A stretch of 64,000 nt of DNA from Dipylidium caninum (taxonomy: Eukaryota; Platyhelminthes; Cestoda; Cyclophyllidea; Dipylidiidae), in NCBI GenBank assembly GCA_017562135.1, contig QEYB01000821.1:1-64000 (forward strand), read 5' to 3'. The notes below the pieces were generated by a model. The model had not been told where the DNA came from and did no database searches. It worked only from the letters and a program-made list of their open reading frames with translations. A program made the translations under genes and the position numbers. Every line of letters begins with the position of its first letter. The first letter of the stretch is position 1. This document shows, piece by piece, positions 23,765-33,534 of this stretch.

Positions 23765-24082
23765 TTGTGTCAAATTCGCAATCACAAAGTCGTCTCACTG
23801 AAATACAGGGATCGCATTAGATATAATGGGGACGAAGGAGTATTCACGATGGTGAAAACCCGGGACCAGGAAATTGCAGAAGTTTTTGTTGGATACCAGC
23901 AGTCAGTTGAGGAGACAAGCATCCGCGAAAACCGCGTAGCTTCCTTCACTTCGGCTTTGCGCAATGCCACTTGTCAAGTGCGTCAAACATTTCGTCTGAC
24001 TCGTCGGCTGGTGCTGGCTTTACCTACTAGTGAATTTGCTCAGAACTCTGGGGAAAAGAAGCTGTTTAATCTTTCTGAGTGA
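23765..24082 (+). CDS. Family A exon 3, subtype C (isolated exon)
   Basis: A pyrimidine-rich TTAG acceptor is followed by a 105-codon open frame. It aligns over its first 70 residues with exon 3 of the intact gene: an aromatic strand, then Arg-Tyr-Asn-Gly-Asp-Glu-Gly-Val-Phe, then a Glu-Glu-Thr helix, and a Cys near residue 73 (Ala-Thr-Cys-Gln-Val). In this copy the frame continues another 30 residues to TGA. A second copy at 59395-59597 keeps most of the reading frame. No exon 1 or 2 of this subtype is found nearby, and the exon sits alone in the palindrome spacer. It may be a remnant that kept its frame by chance, or an exon used by an unseen distant start. Confidence 0.45.
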   Translation: MCQIRNHKVVSLKYRDRIRYNGDEGVFTMVKTRDQEIAEVFVGYQQSVEETSIRENRVASFTSALRNATCQVRQTFRLTRRLVLALPTSEFAQNSGEKKLFNLSE

Positions 24083-24171
24083 AGTTGAATAGCCTTGTAG
24101 AGCACGATGCGATAGAGTGCAGGTAGACATCAAATGGGCTGGGAGGAAGTCAACTTCCACCATGTTGTAGT

Positions 24172-25155
24172 AGAACATTCGGTGCTGTAATAAGGGAGGA
24201 GAAAAGTATGAGAAGCAAAGTTAGTTATGGAAACTGAGTCAATTTGAATGACGATGGCAGCAAGAAGTGGATGCGAAATGTCGACACGGAGTGTTGACTG
24301 AAGCAATCTAGGTGGATCTGGGGAAATCCTGCACTAAACATCGTAGGGAATTTCTTAAGTAAATTTAGAGGAAGATATTTCTGAGCAATAAACCAGGCTG
24401 CTCGTTCTCCTAATTGCGGCAACAGAAGTGACGCCACCAATGGACTCGCTTGGACTCGCGTTCACCTCCGTGGCAAAGCACCGACCACACTCTAAAACAA
24501 GGCCCAAAATTGGGGACATGTTTAGGAGGTCATCAAAGGTAGTTGGTACCAGTATTTGTGTTCCATCAAGTAGTTTCCACTGTCGCTAAGTTGGGTTATG
24601 GCGTGAACACACACCAGCACACACCCACACTGCTGACCCAGCTGAATCAATACACTTTCTCTTATGGCCTATATAAGTGAGGCGGATTGGAGGAGGCCTT
24701 TGTGAATGCAGACGTCTGCACAATGTTGATCTTCCTGACAGCCCATCTACTCGGCCTCCTCACCTCCCACTTCACCGTCTTCGCATGCTCCAACCGGAAG
24801 AGTGACACGCGCTCGACAGTCTATGCTTCCACCTCCAGAGTGCTCACGGGTACTTGCGTAAATTTCATCCCCTCACCTGATGCCTCGCTCACTTCATTGT
24901 ATACGATTCTCACACGATTCATCTCTCTCACCAAACAGCACCATGTCAGCCACCGACCATCGCTACTGAGTCCCAAGACATAATGAGAATTGCGAAGCAC
25001 TTGGTCTACGAGACTTTCAGGAGCATGTTGATAGGCGAAATACCCAGAACACGACATTTGATTGCCGATTTGGGGAAATCCAGCTGGAGGACCGTTCTGC
25101 ACGACGTTGATGTGGAGGGTCGGGAGTTCATAATTTCAGTGGTAGGAGAACGGCT
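24172..25155 (+). repeat. Near-perfect palindrome, right arm
   Basis: Inverted partner of 22430-23413, separated from it by 758 bases of unrelated arrangement. It holds the promoter, exon 1, intron 1 and most of exon 2 of locus 5. The very low divergence, against strong divergence of every other copy in the window, implies recent duplication or gene conversion. Confidence 0.9.
24670..24676 (+). promoter_or_regulatory. TATA box of locus 5
   Basis: TATATAA begins 53 nt upstream of the ATG at 24723. With typical initiation about 30 nt downstream of a TATA box, the 5' UTR would be only about 20-25 nt. Confidence 0.75.
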
Positions 25156-25471
25156 TATTTTGACCTTATCCTGTCTGCTCAAAAGAGTCAAAGGTAATAT
25201 TCTCTAACGGAGGCATATTTTGTGCCTTTCAATCCTTCTCTTCTCCAGCATCATATTCCGTGGCGCCTACATCATCGAGGCATTTGAGTTGACAGGATTA
25301 TTTCGAGTTGATAAGTCATTGGGTGAGGTCTCCGTGCTCGAGGCAAAGAACTACAGTGTCTTGGACAGAGTTGAAGATAAGTCTTTGGCAAATCTGAAGG
25401 AGAACATTCGAAGGAATGTTGTGCTCACCTTTAATTCGTCCCTTTCAAGTGCCGCTTGTCCACTCGCTTAG
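24723..25471 (+). pseudogene. Family A secreted-protein gene (locus 5), one base short
   Basis: Exons: 24723-24849 (127 nt, phase 1), 24939-25193 (255 nt) and 25249-25471 (223 nt, stop TAG). Introns are 89 and 55 bp with GT-AG ends. Exon 1 is a signal peptide with likely cleavage before the Cys of Val-Phe-Ala-Cys. Exon 2 starts Ala-Pro-Cys-Gln-Pro-Pro and contains the helix with Arg-Ser-Met-Leu-Ile-Gly. Exon 3 is fully open, with Arg-Gly-Ala-Tyr-Ile-Ile, Tyr-Ser-Val-Leu-Asp and a terminal Cys. Exon 2 is one base shorter than in the intact gene, and the missing base is near 25155, where the partner at 22430 has an extra base. As spliced, the frame shifts on entering exon 3 and stops at 25290-25292, giving about 141 aa. 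It could be a recent pseudogene, a truncated secreted protein or an assembly error. Confidence 0.8.
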
Positions 25472-25529
25472 AATGTCTCCTCCTTAACTCGCGTTTCAAG
25501 GCTCCGCATTTCTGTTGCATCTCTATCGC

Positions 25530-25535
25530 AATAAA
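25530..25535 (+). terminator. Polyadenylation signal of locus 5
   Basis: AATAAA 59 nt after the TAG at 25471. Comparable signals lie 60 nt after the stop of locus 9 (32545-32550) and 62 nt after that of the intact gene (AGTAAA, 49108). Confidence 0.6.
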
Positions 25536-25859
25536 GCAACACTTCCATGTGAAATATCGGCTTTCATTCTGTGGAACTCAGCATTCTTTGGGGGAAACGG
25601 TGGAATCTACCAGACACGAACCGCCTTCCGCGGAGCTGCAGTCTACTGCAACGTTAAGCTAACGCCGTCAAGGCAACTCACACCAATTCTCGCCAAGTTG
25701 ACCTTCTGCCACGTTCTGGAATTGGTCACGCAGAGCCGTCGTCAGAGAGTGAGGTGTTAGTAATATGGCACTTCTCAACACAGTGCTCCTTTGATTTGGA
25801 GAAAGGGTGAACAACGTGGTGTCTGTAGGCTTTCAGTTCATTTGATTGGATCCTTGAGT

Positions 25860-26241
25860 CACACTGCCGGAGGCAGGTAAGTGAAAGTCTTACAAGTCCT
25901 CAAAATAGCCGTTGGCAGCGTCTCTTTCGGACAGGGCAAATCGTTCTGGAGATCGTGCCCTTCACCGCGCGATTCCTTGCTCGCATTTCGGGAACCCACT
26001 CACATGAGGTATTATATTGCTAGAGCCTGCCAAGTAGTAACTGGAAGATGATGTAGGCTCCATTGCAATTCTGCGAGAGATTAGATGCGGTACGAGAACT
26101 GCCATCCTTTGTCCGTACTTCACCTACACAATTGTGAAAGTAGCAAAATATGACCGCATCAGCCTTAAAACACCTTCGTGTTGGTGTAGTATTTGCAGAA
26201 ACCTTCAAAGGTACCAGATAGGCCAAGAAACAAGCCGACAT
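25860..26241 (-). pseudogene. Family A pseudogene, subtype E
   Basis: The minus-strand ATG at 26241 follows the same GAGAAACCA-TCCTCT leader as the intact gene (48.3 kb). It opens Met-Ser-Ala-Cys-Phe-Leu-Ala-Tyr-Leu, comparable to Met-Ser-Ala-His-Leu-Val-Ala-Cys-Leu there. A TCTCTCGCAG acceptor precedes Asn-Cys-Asn-Gly-Ala-Tyr-Ile-Ile, then a stop (TAG, about 26020). The conserved later part of exon 3 is still recognisable out of frame to about 25860. Exon 2 is absent. The long minus-strand frame across this locus includes the intron and is not evidence of a larger protein. Confidence 0.55.
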
Positions 26242-26279
26242 TATGAGGAGAGGATGGTTTCTCGTGGGTCTCCCCAGAT

Positions 26280-26600
26280 AAGGCTGTTCAAGTTGAATAG
26301 TCTTGTAGAGCACGATGTGGTAGAGTGTGGGCAGACAGCAATTGGGCTGGTAGCAAGACAACTTCCACCGTTTTTTCGTAGAACCTTTGGTGTTGTAATA
26401 AAATTGGAGAAAAATACGAGACGCCCAGTTAGTTCTAGAAACTGAGTTAATACGAATGATGCAACCGCCGAGGTATCCCGTATGTACGAATTGAAAGCTA
26501 ATGTGCAGATAACGAGCAGACATTATGGAAGGAGTGAATAGATGGTGAGCGAATGGGAAGTAAAGTGTGCAAAAGGCTTGGATTAAGTTTACTTGCACGA
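26280..26600 (-). repeat. Dispersed repeat R4, copy a
   Basis: Shared with 59695-60310 and, in part, with 24083-24250 and the left palindrome arm around 23330-23413. Common strings include GTAGAGCACGATG and a TTCTAC...CACCGAATGTT block. On the minus strand it contains a TATTACAG-type acceptor before the CACCGAATGTT word, which suggests a former exon. The frame is not consistent between copies. Confidence 0.6.
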
Positions 26601-26802
26601 AGCCGACCTAGTCAGTCAGCGAATCCGCAGCAGAACGCGACATTGCCAATGCGCGTATACTCCCATGCAAGTGTCCACGGTTAGCCGCCAACTTCGCCTT
26701 TTGCCACCGCAACCGCTTCCTCTTTTGCTCTTCTCTCCTCATATAATTTAAGCTTTCCGCCTAGAACTATGTCAACCTGCTAATATCACTCATTTGGCCC
26801 AG

Positions 26803-27034
26803 GATATTATGAGTCTTGTTGACCACTTGGTGCTGTCAACTCTCCCCCTACTTGACAGTTGAAGATCCTGGCCTTAACAGATACTGGCGGTTAAATGCCG
26901 ACAAAATTGAATGGCAAACTACGCTGCTGGACGACAAAACCGCAAGCGAGCGGAGTGGCATTTCTGTGAGAGGCAAACACATCCCTGTCAGTAGCACTCA
27001 AATTTTGGACCTTAGCGATGTTGCGAGACATTAG
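26803..27034 (+). pseudogene. Family A exon 2, diverged (subtype F)
   Basis: A GGCCCAG acceptor is followed by Asp-Ile-Met-Ser-Leu-Val-Asp-His-Leu-Val, matching Asp-Ile-Met-Arg-Ile-Ala-Lys-His-Leu-Val of locus 5. After a frame change, a long open stretch contains Trp-Gln-Thr-Thr-Leu-Leu and Gly-Ile-Ser-Val-Arg-Gly. This aligns with Trp-Arg-Thr-Val-Leu-His and Ile-Ile-Ser-Val-Val-Gly of locus 5, and it runs to a TAG at 27032. One frameshift separates the two halves. No exon 1 or 3 is recognised nearby. Confidence 0.5.
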
Positions 27035-27210
27035 GATTTCACCACAAACTTTTTCTGTACCACCGAAGAGAATATTCGTGTGAAACACGTGAAAACCACT
27101 AAAGGCGTTTATGGGCACCCCAATTTCGTCATATTATGGCTGTGTTTGCAACAGTAGAGAGCAGGTTGAAGGAAAGAAAGGAAGAAGAGGGGAAGGAGAG
27201 GTGGCAGTCA
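27000..27210 (+). repeat. Dispersed repeat R5, copy a
   Basis: Shared with 61300-61500. Both contain GAAAACCACTAAAGGCGTTTA and an AGAGAGCAGGTTG...GGAAGGAGAG string. It lies just downstream of the exon-2-like sequence at 26803 and may be its 3' flank. Confidence 0.65.
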
Positions 27211-27299
27211 CAAAATGGACGTTCATGACTGGTCAGAGGCCTTCATTCGCACTTTAAAATTGAGAAACAAAATTTGAGCTGATGAGTAGACCATGAAGA

Positions 27300-28950
27300 C
27301 CAGCCTACGACGCTGTTGTGTGTTCGTTTCGCCTTTCTTCGCCTCTCTTCCCTTCCTCCCGTCCCCATGTACGCGACCTTTGCCTGTGGGACTCAAGCCC
27401 GATGTTTTGGCACCATGCGCGCCTATTTAAGCCAAATGAAGGAATTAAGCAGCATAGATCAGTCGAAGCTGACAGGGCTGCAAAAACAGGAAAGTGTGTA
27501 AAAGCCTCGCCTGCATTGAAGGGACATATTTTCTTCGTAGTCGCACTTACGGCCTACAGGCTGAGGCAACCGTACGTGTGTGCATGTGAGAAGAAGCCAA
27601 AAGAGCCCAAATTAAGTCTGAGTCAATCGAAATTCTGTCGTGTGAATCAAAGGCGATTAGGTGGACGAGGTACAGAGCGAAGCTGTCGTTTATGCCGAGG
27701 CATCTCTACTTCCGCTCCACTCGTCCTCTCCACCTCTCCGATGTCATCGGCTCTCGACACGGGCAACGAACACAGACGCACCCGACCCAGACGTGGCAGA
27801 GGAGGAGGAGGAGGAGGAGGAGAGCGGAGAGCGGAGAACACTCGCAACTTCACCAGAGCAGTTGAACACGTAGAGGATGGGCTCAGCTAAGGCAGGCGCG
27901 CGGTGTGAACGAGTGGAGGGCGAGTGACATGAAGTCTAGACGGCCGTTCGGGTCACGACACGATGAATTAACTAAGTCTGTGGTCCCACAGGGTAGACAG
28001 GAAGCGCACTTGATGTGGACGACGAACCCTCTCATGATGTCATCAGTGGCCAAATCTTTCGTGTCCTCCATTAACGGGGTGTCAGTAACGTCTGCGACCT
28101 CCACGCGCCACGCGTCCTCTAAGGAGATGCGACCCCTTCTCCTGTTCAATGAAGTTGATGGTCACGATTCCAATGGCCACACGAAGACAATACTTTTCTT
28201 CGACCTTCATTCGTAGCATCTTTCTATTGAGTGTTCACGCATTCACCCTTTCACTTTGTCCAAAGGCCACAGAGGTGCTGTGCACCATTCCTGCTTGCAA
28301 ATAGTGTGTTTTTCTCCACCCTTATTGCAGCACCGAATGTTCCATAACGAAAGGGCTGAAGTTGATCGAACCCCAGACCATTTGAGGTCTACCAACGCTC
28401 TGTGAAATCGTGTGTTTCAAGGCAATTTACATCCACATTCCGCTTATCGCTTGCCTTTGTCCTTACCAAATACTTCGAATCACAGAAAACTGGGAACTGA
28501 AGTAGTTGTCAAACAAGCGCTGGTTCAAATTTTCGCACCAAAAGAAGCAACCTTTTCCGAAATTGGTCATGAAAGGCAAGGAGTCCTTAATAACAACGGC
28601 AACCATGTTATTTACCGACGTGTCTTAATGGGATGAAAGTAGTTTATTTTGTTTTTCCTTTCCATGAACAGAAAGGACACTTAAACGGCACTGGGCGGTA
28701 GTGTAATCCAATGTAGTTCAACGGTGTGAAAAATACTTGGAAAAGTTAAGTTTGCCCTCACCAAAGTGGTCTCTTGACAATAACATCTTCCTCTGCCTTT
28801 GGCGGTGCCAAAAGTCCAGCTAACAACATGTCGTCACATACACCCTCCTTGAAGCCCAGGTTGTCAGAAAAATACCGCTCAAAGTCATCTCAATTTTTCG
28901 GTGGAGGAAGCAACGAAATATGTGTGCAACACGTTTTGAGGTAGTCACGT
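27300..28950. other. GC-richer stretch, no supported gene
   Basis: The region 27640-27960 has a higher C+G content and a GGA trinucleotide run (27797-27821). The long frames there (27318-27890 + and others) are low-complexity Arg/Gly reading frames and overlap on several strands. No splice-bounded or duplicated exon is visible. A fragment of the CACCGAATGTT repeat occurs near 28330. Confidence 0.4.
27797..27821 (+). repeat. (GGA)n microsatellite
   Basis: About eight tandem GGA units in a purine-rich stretch. Confidence 0.85.
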
Positions 28951-29055
28951 CCTGTACTGAAACATCAACTGACACAATGAAAGCCAAGAGATTCACACGT
29001 AATGTGCGCTACAATCAGCGAATTGTCCATTTTCATTCTATCCAATTATTAACAG

Positions 29056-29275
29056 AGTGTCTCGTGGCGCCTAAATTATCGAGGCATTTGAATTCACTGG
29101 AGCCTTTCACTTTGATAACTCGTTGTGTAAGGTGTCTGTGCTCAGAGTTTGGAACCACAGTGTGTTGGACGGAGTGGCACATGTGTCGCTGACATAGGAT
29201 AGGGAGAGCATTCGGAAGACTGTTGTGAAGGGTATCAATGCAGCCATCTCCAATGCCGATTGTCAACTCACCTAG
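29056..29275 (+). pseudogene. Family A exon 3 pseudo-exon (locus 7)
   Basis: A TTAACAG acceptor is followed by 220 nt ending in Cys-Gln-Leu-Thr-TAG. Nearly all residues align with locus 5. The codon for Tyr in the Gly-Ala-Tyr motif is TAA (29072-29074), and a second stop interrupts the later helix. The same Tyr-to-stop change is present at 56726-56728. No exon 1 or 2 was found upstream, so this is an orphan remnant. Confidence 0.7.
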
Positions 29276-30335
29276 AATGACTGCTGCTGAATGCCGGTTA
29301 TTTGGCCCGAACCCTCCTTTGCATCTGTGCCACAACAAAGTTTTATCTTCACCTTGAGTAGAGGATTTCTTCCGCGGAAATATCACTCAGCCTGGAGAAA
29401 CCTTGTGAATGTGAATCGGGTCTTCAAAGTTCCTTTTGGATGTGTCCCAAGTAAGCCGCTTATTTCTTATTGCACACGGAAAAACCGTTTCCAAGCTGCA
29501 ATTATGTAAGATTTGAAGTGCCCCAAGGAGATATTTTCGTCCTGTCTACTGACTGAACGAACGAGAAAGGAAAGTAAAGGGGATTTCTACGAGGTTTACC
29601 TTCGACCACCACCGTTTCTGCAGTCATACGCACGGTGGTGAATGGCTGCATTTCAACCGGAGTCACATTGTGATCGTCTTGTTGAAAGGCTGGTTTCCTC
29701 CACGCCGCCGGTGGGGTGTTCTCACTGTAGAAAAGTGAGGGTAATTTTCGCACTCAATTGTCCATGAAAGCTTCATTAGGTTTGTAAAGCTCACGAAAAT
29801 GGAGGCACACACTGATGCGCGTGTAAACTCCGAGAATAACTGACGTCAGCGGAGGCACTTCCACGGCGTCAGATGATAGCTACTGTTTGGTCGCCCTTCA
29901 AAATACCCAGATGAGTGTTTCATGTTCATCATGGCAAAGAGATAACCAGTCAAGCAATGCTAGTTTTGCATCCTCTGACCAGCCCCCCTAATTGTTAACA
30001 GGCGAATTGAACAGTTGGCCTAACACCCCAGATGTCGTCGGTAGATGATCAATCAGCCTTTGCTTTGTGTTCTGGTAGACCTGTGTCGCTCTGCAGAAAG
30101 AGCTACTCCCATCAGCTGTGAGCAGCATTCGAGTCATATTGGTAAGTAAATAAACTGCTCACCAAATGGAATGTGGGAGGTTGTAGCGATGCAAGGAAAT
30201 ACCGATTGAGTGAAGTTCAAGTGTCAACGCATGCTTAAGAAACAACGATGAGCTTTTCTTGCTTTCATGGAGTCCAGGGTAACCATGACGCTCATACTGT
30301 CCGGATGGCCATCTCCGTCGCAGGATTTGTATTTT

Positions 30336-30400
30336 TATAAGAAAAAAAATAGGAGGCCGATGAGGAGGCCGAGATGATAGCCTGTCATAAAGATCAGCAT
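30336..30400 (-). pseudogene. Family A exon 1 remnant (locus 8)
   Basis: The minus-strand ATG at 30400 opens Met-Leu-Ile-Phe-Met-Thr-Gly-Tyr-His-Leu-Gly-Leu-Leu, close to the signal peptides of loci 4 and 5. It then becomes a poly-Phe stretch encoded by a T run and stops after 21 codons. The leader before the ATG (GAAGGAAAACTTCGTAAAGGC on the minus strand) matches the other loci. No TATA at the usual spacing and no exon 2 or 3 were seen. Confidence 0.55.
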
Positions 30401-30559
30401 TATGCAGAAATCTGCCTTTACGAAGTTTTCCTTCAATCCTTTTCGCCAACACACGCTTCGTGGAAAAGTGTAATGGTTGAGCTGGTTGGATGTGCTAGAG
30501 ACGGTGAAAATCAGTCGCTGATCCAAACAACCTTTCTTGACTACGTAAACATGCTCCCA

Positions 30560-31680
30560 TTTCGCTCACCCACTTTACACCAAATGAACAAATTTTTATT
30601 GTTGATAAAATGTAATGAACGGGAGAATGCAGTGCGTTAGCTGGCGATCACTGATGTTGCACGTAGTTTGGTTTGTGTGAAAGGAGAACGTTTGAAGGAT
30701 TGTGAACTGGAGCTGCATAAGGATAAGCATAGGTCATTAGCCGATCTCTCCGTCAACAGCCCTACTATTTCACTTCTTCACCCAACTATCTCGTTTTCAG
30801 CAAAAGCAGAGTTGTCCTCCTCACTACCTTACCAGGGGGAACATGGGACACTTCTCCACGAATTCGACACCATCCAAGTCTAATGGGCAAAGCCAGCTGG
30901 TTTTCCTTGTGCCAACGGTTTTAACTCCCACCACCGAAACAAACTTGTGGCGCGCCTTCTAAAGTTCTGCTGGGCGAGTCTTAAGCCATAGGAGAAAGCG
31001 GATGCCACTCCAGTGACGAGTCTCTGTTGCACTTTGACAGACGAAGCTGTTGGGGTAGGCGGTGCCCTTGACTCCAAAACGTGTATTATTCTTTTGAGGG
31101 CTTTCGCACACGAGATGCTTTGACGACAGGCATTACACACTTTGCCATAAGAGCGGGAGCCTTCAGTGCTTCTACCCAACTGGCTACGACAGCACATGAA
31201 CCTCACCAGCAGACGTCACCCAAAGCGGCATTGGGTCTTTTCGTCTGCTCTCGTCACGGCCAGTGCTTTCTTACCACAGAAAAATTAATTGCAGTCGTAA
31301 GTAATGTAACATTCGCAAATGTGGACTCACGTCATCTCGGTTATCTCGCCAATTTGTGTTGCCGCTTTTCAAAACACCCCATCCACTTTGGCACCGAATC
31401 ATCAGCGATTGATGCCAAAGGGAAATTGTGGCGTGTTTCCTCTCATCTTATTCAAAGCTACGTGTTTCGAGATGTGTACAATGAAAATCGGCCACTTATC
31501 CCACGACTGCTCCCATTCCCTCTTTTCCTGAACGTCGGCGCATAGATCTGTTTGGCAATGGCCCTGGTTACGCAGTTGCCGGAAAGAGACAACACCGGCG
31601 GTGAAGAAAGTTCTACGTCAATGTAGAAATGTAGCGTTAAATATAAGAGCTTATATGGGTCTGGTGAATGGCAGCGATAC
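30560..31680. other. No gene supported
   Basis: A 154-codon frame at 31081-31545 (+) has no signal peptide, copy or clear splice boundaries. I cannot call it a gene. Confidence 0.35.
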
Positions 31681-32003
31681 ATATCATGAGATCACCTAAG
31701 TGAATTCAGAGTGGATATTTCAGGGCAATAGGGCAGCCCCACCATTCTCGTAATAGCGTCAATTGGAGTGATGCCACCGGTGGACTCACATTAACTCGCG
31801 CTCACCTCTATGGCAAAACACCGTCCCCTCACTGAAGCAAAGCACAAAAGTAGGACATGTTCTTGAGGTCAACAAAGGCAGTCAAGACCAGTATTTCTGG
31901 TCCAACAAGCGGTTCCCACTGCCCCTGGTGCGACGCGTCGTGAGCAAACACCGGCACATCAACCGCGAGCCAGCTGAACCAATGCACCTCTACGCAATGC
32001 GTG

Positions 32004-32011
32004 TATAAATA
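32004..32011 (+). promoter_or_regulatory. TATA box of locus 9
   Basis: TATAAATA beginning 51 nt before the ATG at 32055. Confidence 0.7.
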
Positions 32012-32054
32012 AGGAGCATTGAAGGAGGCCTCAGTGAAAACAGAGCTTAGTAGA

Positions 32055-32402
32055 ATGGCGATCTTCGCGACCGTCTATTCACTCGGCCTCCTGACCTCCC
32101 ACTTCACCGTCTTCGCGTGTTCAACGGCTGCGAATGAGACAGAAGTGGCACTCTACGTTTCCACCTCCAGAGTACTCACAGGTAATTGTCTATCATCCAT
32201 CGGGTAAACAAGTTCCTCGCTCACTGAATGGTACACGACCCTCATACGATGCATCTCTCTCGTCACCACAGCACCTTGTCAGCCACCAGTCATCGTCAGT
32301 GAGCCGCAGGACAACTCCGAGTTTGCATGTTTCTGGGTGAGGTCTCCGTACTGGAGGCTGGGGAATATCGCGTGCTGGATTCAGTCGCAGATGTGTCTTT
32401 GA
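32055..32402 (+). CDS. Family A recombined short secreted protein (locus 9)
   Basis: Exon 1 at 32055-32181 (127 nt) encodes a clean signal peptide ending Val-Phe-Ala-Cys, with a GTAATTG donor. After a 90-bp intron, exon 2 starts at 32272 with Ala-Pro-Cys-Gln-Pro-Pro. After about 17 codons most of exon 2, intron 2 and the start of exon 3 are deleted, and the reading continues into the remaining exon 3 sequence out of its family frame. It ends at TGA 32400-32402. The predicted product is 85 aa, whose last 25 or so residues are new and include three extra Cys. The remaining family-frame exon 3 tail runs to TAG 32483-32485. Promoter, splice sites and polyA signal are intact, so expression is plausible. 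Whether the protein is functional is unknown. Confidence 0.5.
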
Positions 32403-32544
32403 CAAGTCTCAGGGAGACTATTCGAAGGAAGGTTGTGGTGGGCTTTAATTCATCCTTTTCAAGTGCTGCTTGTCGACTCACCTAGAATAGCTGCTATCTA
32501 AGCAGATTTGCTTGACGCCCCATTGCCCATTGTATCTGCACCGG

Positions 32545-32550
32545 AATAAA
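32545..32550 (+). terminator. Polyadenylation signal of locus 9
   Basis: AATAAA in the context GGAATAAATCAGTCTC. The duplicate at 52566-52578 reads ACAATAAGTCAGTCTC, with the signal mutated. Confidence 0.6.
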
Positions 32551-33429
32551 TCAGTCTCCTTACACGGAATAGTGGCCTTCTTTGTGGGAAAACTCCCGTT
32601 GCTGTGAGTATGCGGTTAAAGCTGCCTGACACGAATGGCCCTGAGGGTCATCAGCGGCTAAAGTGGCACTTCGCATTTCATTTTTTGCGGGAGTATCATC
32701 ACTCCATCCTTGCGGTCTGCTCACTGGGGTGATTAAACGCCCAAGTGTCCCACTGTAAGAAGGTTACGTCGTCTGACCGTGCTGCGTTAACATCAGCAGG
32801 TAGTGATGAGCGGTTGACCTAACCTACCTGGCGTCGTAGTCAGAGGTTAGATCTTGAGAGGGGTGTGTATCCAAGGAAAACAATACAAACCTCAGGTGAA
32901 TGGAATGTGTCTTTTGCAGAGATGCTGATGTTCCAGCAGCGAAGACCACATTGGAAGTATGCACGCTATGGCCATCAAGGGCATTTCAACTAAACGCGTC
33001 CGAGATTGGTTATGCCCATGAAAATCAGTTAAATGCCGAGTACTTCAAACTCTCGGATGGTAGGCACCCTACGCCGTGAGGGTGCTTCACGATTCACTAC
33101 GTGTTCGCTTCGGCACGAAACATGGAATTGGACATTGCCCGGGCACGACGGATACGGGCCTTCGTCACAATGAGCAGCTGCATTTCAATTAACGCCGTCA
33201 AGTCACACTACTCTGACTGTCGGATTTGGAATCCTCGACAAGTTGGCCTACTTGTTACAGACGGAATTGCCATTTCAAAGCCGTCGTCAGAGAGTGGAAA
33301 GATGTACTTCGCTACTTAATAAGAGCAGGCTCTGCCGATATAGAGAAGCAACAAATGGAAGAAGTGTAGGTGCGGTCAAAGTAGTATATGGGAGATCGGG
33401 TTTTATAGAGAGCATGAACATCAAAATCT

Positions 33430-33534
33430 CTATGAGCATTTTGAAAAAGGAGTCTCCCTAAAGACACGTTGTTAGGACCCCGAACAGATAGGCCACCACG
33501 AAGAAGCACATGTCGTGGAGCATTCTCTTCATGA
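33430..33534 (-). pseudogene. Family A exon 1-like remnant (locus 10)
   Basis: On the minus strand the frame reads Met-Cys-Phe-Phe-Val-Val-Ala-Tyr-Leu-Phe-Gly-Val-Leu-Thr from the ATG at 33511, with in-frame upstream Met codons. This is comparable to Met-Leu-Ile-Phe-Val-Thr-Ala-Tyr-Leu-Leu at locus 3. It stops soon after. An AT-rich TTTAAAAATACA string lies about 65 nt upstream. No further exons were recognised. Confidence 0.4.

Larger units (their letters stand above)
31690..33170 (+). repeat. Segmental duplication R6, copy a (holds locus 9)
   Basis: Direct, diverged copy of 51230-53130. The match covers the upstream block, exon 1 region, exon 3 tail, 3' flank with the AATAAATCAGTCTC string, and about 300 further bases (32880-33170 vs 52840-53130). 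It shows the unit that was copied: promoter, gene and at least 0.6 kb of 3' flank. Confidence 0.75.

Noticed and set aside
26020..26598. 192-codon open frame on the minus strand, one of the longest
   Set aside because: It reads through an evident family A subtype E leader, its intron and a truncated exon 3, and through the noncoding repeat R4. The copy at 60 kb does not keep the frame.
27318..27890. 190-codon open frame on the + strand
   Set aside because: Arg/Gly-rich low-complexity reading over a GGA repeat and GC-rich stretch, with overlapping frames on both strands and no second copy.
31081..31545. 154-codon frame on the + strand
   Set aside because: No signal peptide, motif, splice boundary or paralog. 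It could be real but cannot be supported.
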